Source of the DNA: Bacillota bacterium
GTDB taxonomy: Bacteria > Bacillota_A > Clostridia > Acetivibrionales > DUMB01
Direction of reading: 5' to 3'
Assembly: GCA_023621975.1 (NCBI GenBank)
Contig: JAMOAC010000014.1
Coordinates: 1-5,883, forward strand
DNA length: 5,883 nucleotides
The notes beneath the pieces are model-generated. The model saw only the letters and a program-made list of their open reading frames with translations. It was not told the DNA's origin and searched no databases. Positions 4,816-5,883 of the stretch are shown in pieces. The position numbers and the translations under genes are program-made. Each line of letters begins with the position of its first letter. Positions within the stretch are counted from its first letter, which is position 1.

Positions 4816-5883
4816 TTAATATTTCTTCAAATACTGGTCAAGTTCCCATTGGGTCACCCTTACCCTGTAATCATTCCATTCCTTGTTCTTTGCCTCCACA
4901 TACTTGGTAAAAATATGTTCTCCAAGGGTTTCCCTCATAAGGCTGCTCTTTTCCAATTCATCCACAGCTTCCTTCAGATTTACCGGAAGCGAGCTTATAT
5001 CTTCCTCAAACCTCTGCGATTCCGACATTTTGTAAATATTCTTATTGACGGGCACCGGGGGCTGTATTTTATTCTCTATGCCGTCCAGACCTGCCCTGAG
5101 TATCACTGCCAATGCAAGATACGGATTGCACGAGGGATCCGGGCTTCTCAGTTCCACCCTTGTGGCATCTCCTCTTGCTGCAGGAATTCTTATAAGCGGG
5201 CTCCTGTTCTGTGCAGCCCATGCTATATATATGGGTGCTTCATATCCCGGAACAAGCCTCTTGTATGAATTTACCAGGGGATTAGTAATTGCGGTAAAGG
5301 CCCTGGCATGCTTCATCAGCCCGCCTATAAACCAGTAGGCCTCCTGGCTGAGCTGCAGTTCATCATCAGGGTCATAAAAGACATTTTTTCCGTTATTGAA
5401 TAATGACGCGTTTATATGCATGCCTGAACCGTTTATGCCGAAAATAGGCTTTGGCATAAATGTGGCATGAAGACCGTGCTTCTGTGCTATGGTCTTGACA
5501 ACCAGTTTAAAGGTAAGCACTGCATCGGCAGTAGTAAGCGCGTCATTGTACTTGAAATCAATTTCATGCTGGCCGGGCGCAACTTCGTGATGTGACGTCT
5601 CTATTTCAAATCCCATCTCCTGCAGGGCCAACACCATATCTCTTCTTGCATCTTCTCCCCGGTCAACGGGGCCAAGGTCAAAGTACCCCGCCTTATCATG
5701 AGTTACAGTGGTGGGATTTCCTTCATCGTCTGTCAAAAACAGAAAGAATTCGCACTCAGGGCCTACATTGAAAATATCATATCCCATTTCTTCCGCTTTT
5801 TTCAGGGCCCTTTTCAGGACATATCTGGGGTCTCCCTCAAAAGGCGTTCCGTCAGCTTTATATATATCACATATCAGCCTTGC
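4816..5883 (-). CDS. glnA: Glutamine synthetase type I, C-terminal 355 residues (5' end outside window)
   Basis: The enzyme makes glutamine from glutamate, ammonia and ATP, the main ammonium assimilation step, and works as a cytosolic dodecamer. The frame is open to the window edge: 32 codons beginning [20 protein letters not shown] precede the internal Met at 5787, so that Met is not the start. The family is usually about 440-450 residues, so about 90 N-terminal residues are missing. Visible signatures, numbered within the fragment: [10 protein letters not shown] with metal-ligand Glu43 and Glu45; [12 protein letters not shown] with Glu100 and Glu107; [11 protein letters not shown] with His156; the [12 protein letters not shown] flap with Glu215; and NRSPLIRIP and [18 protein letters not shown]. 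The compact length and lack of an adenylylation-loop extension fit the GSI-alpha class, which in Bacillus is feedback-inhibited and acts with GlnR/TnrA. The promoter is outside the window. A PuuD-like hydrolase follows 122 bases downstream, so a gamma-glutamylpolyamine synthetase role is an alternative, but the sequence looks like true GlnA. Confidence 0.96.
   Translation of the reverse strand, partial: ARLICDIYKADGTPFEGDPRYVLKRALKKAEEMGYDIFNVGPECEFFLFLTDDEGNPTTVTHDKAGYFDLGPVDRGEDARRDMVLALQEMGFEIETSHHEVAPGQHEIDFKYNDALTTADAVLTFKLVVKTIAQKHGLHATFMPKPIFGINGSGMHINASLFNNGKNVFYDPDDELQLSQEAYWFIGGLMKHARAFTAITNPLVNSYKRLVPGYEAPIYIAWAAQNRSPLIRIPAARGDATRVELRSPDPSCNPYLALAVILRAGLDGIENKIQPPVPVNKNIYKMSESQRFEEDISSLPVNLKEAVDELEKSSLMRETLGEHIFTKYVEAKNKEWNDYRVRVTQWELDQYLKKY

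Noticed and set aside
4759..5268. 169-codon plus-strand open frame opposite the end of glnA
   Set aside because: It is an antisense shadow of conserved glutamine synthetase motifs, and its start is in the 11-bp tandem array.
5785..5787. glnA starting at the internal ATG
   Set aside because: Thirty-two upstream codons remain open to the window edge and carry the conserved ARLICDIY and [10 protein letters not shown] segments, so the gene is cut by the window and the Met is internal.

Overview
The window looks like a stretch of low-GC Firmicutes chromosome, most likely Clostridia. I infer this from AT-rich spacers, strong AAGGAGG-type ribosome binding sites, GTG/TTG codons near starts, a DUF951 protein beside an MscS channel, and a GSI-alpha-type glutamine synthetase. 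The species cannot be named from sequence alone. Every well-supported gene lies on the minus strand. The one plus-strand signal is a 15-codon gene tail at the left edge.

Layout from left to right: the gene tail (1-48) is followed by a spacer with a Rho-independent terminator (170-208) and a possible frame-broken coding remnant (210-381, minus). Next comes an unrecognised 97-residue protein (407-700) with an unusual leader: a 12-bp inverted repeat puts the start codon in one arm and the ribosome binding site in the loop. A GC-richer block of REP-like GGGGAC/TGACAGG repeats (779-920) separates it from an HtrA/DegP-type membrane-anchored serine protease (920-2089/2110). A 690-base AT-rich, low-complexity spacer follows, made of degenerate short repeats. 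Then come a DUF951 zinc-ribbon-like protein (2801-3004) and an MscS-family channel (3054-3872), probably co-transcribed from a promoter at about 3891-3918. The right third holds a class I glutamine amidotransferase-like gamma-glutamyl hydrolase of the PuuD/peptidase C26 family (3926-4693) and the C-terminal 355 residues of glutamine synthetase GlnA (4816-5883), which is cut by the window edge.

Functionally, the GlnA/PuuD-like pair points to gamma-glutamyl and nitrogen metabolism. MscS and HtrA are envelope-stress functions (osmotic downshock and extracytoplasmic protein quality control). Nothing suggests one pathway across the whole window.

The more unusual material is non-coding. GGGGAC-type REP-like elements occur at three places: as a terminator, as a block overlapping the htrA stop codon, and read through as the last codons of the PuuD-like gene. 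There is also an 11-bp tandem repeat matching the end of glnA, and the degenerate repeat field at 2140-2800. I see no defence system, CRISPR array, RNA gene, transposase or prophage gene, and I do not claim a new multi-gene system.
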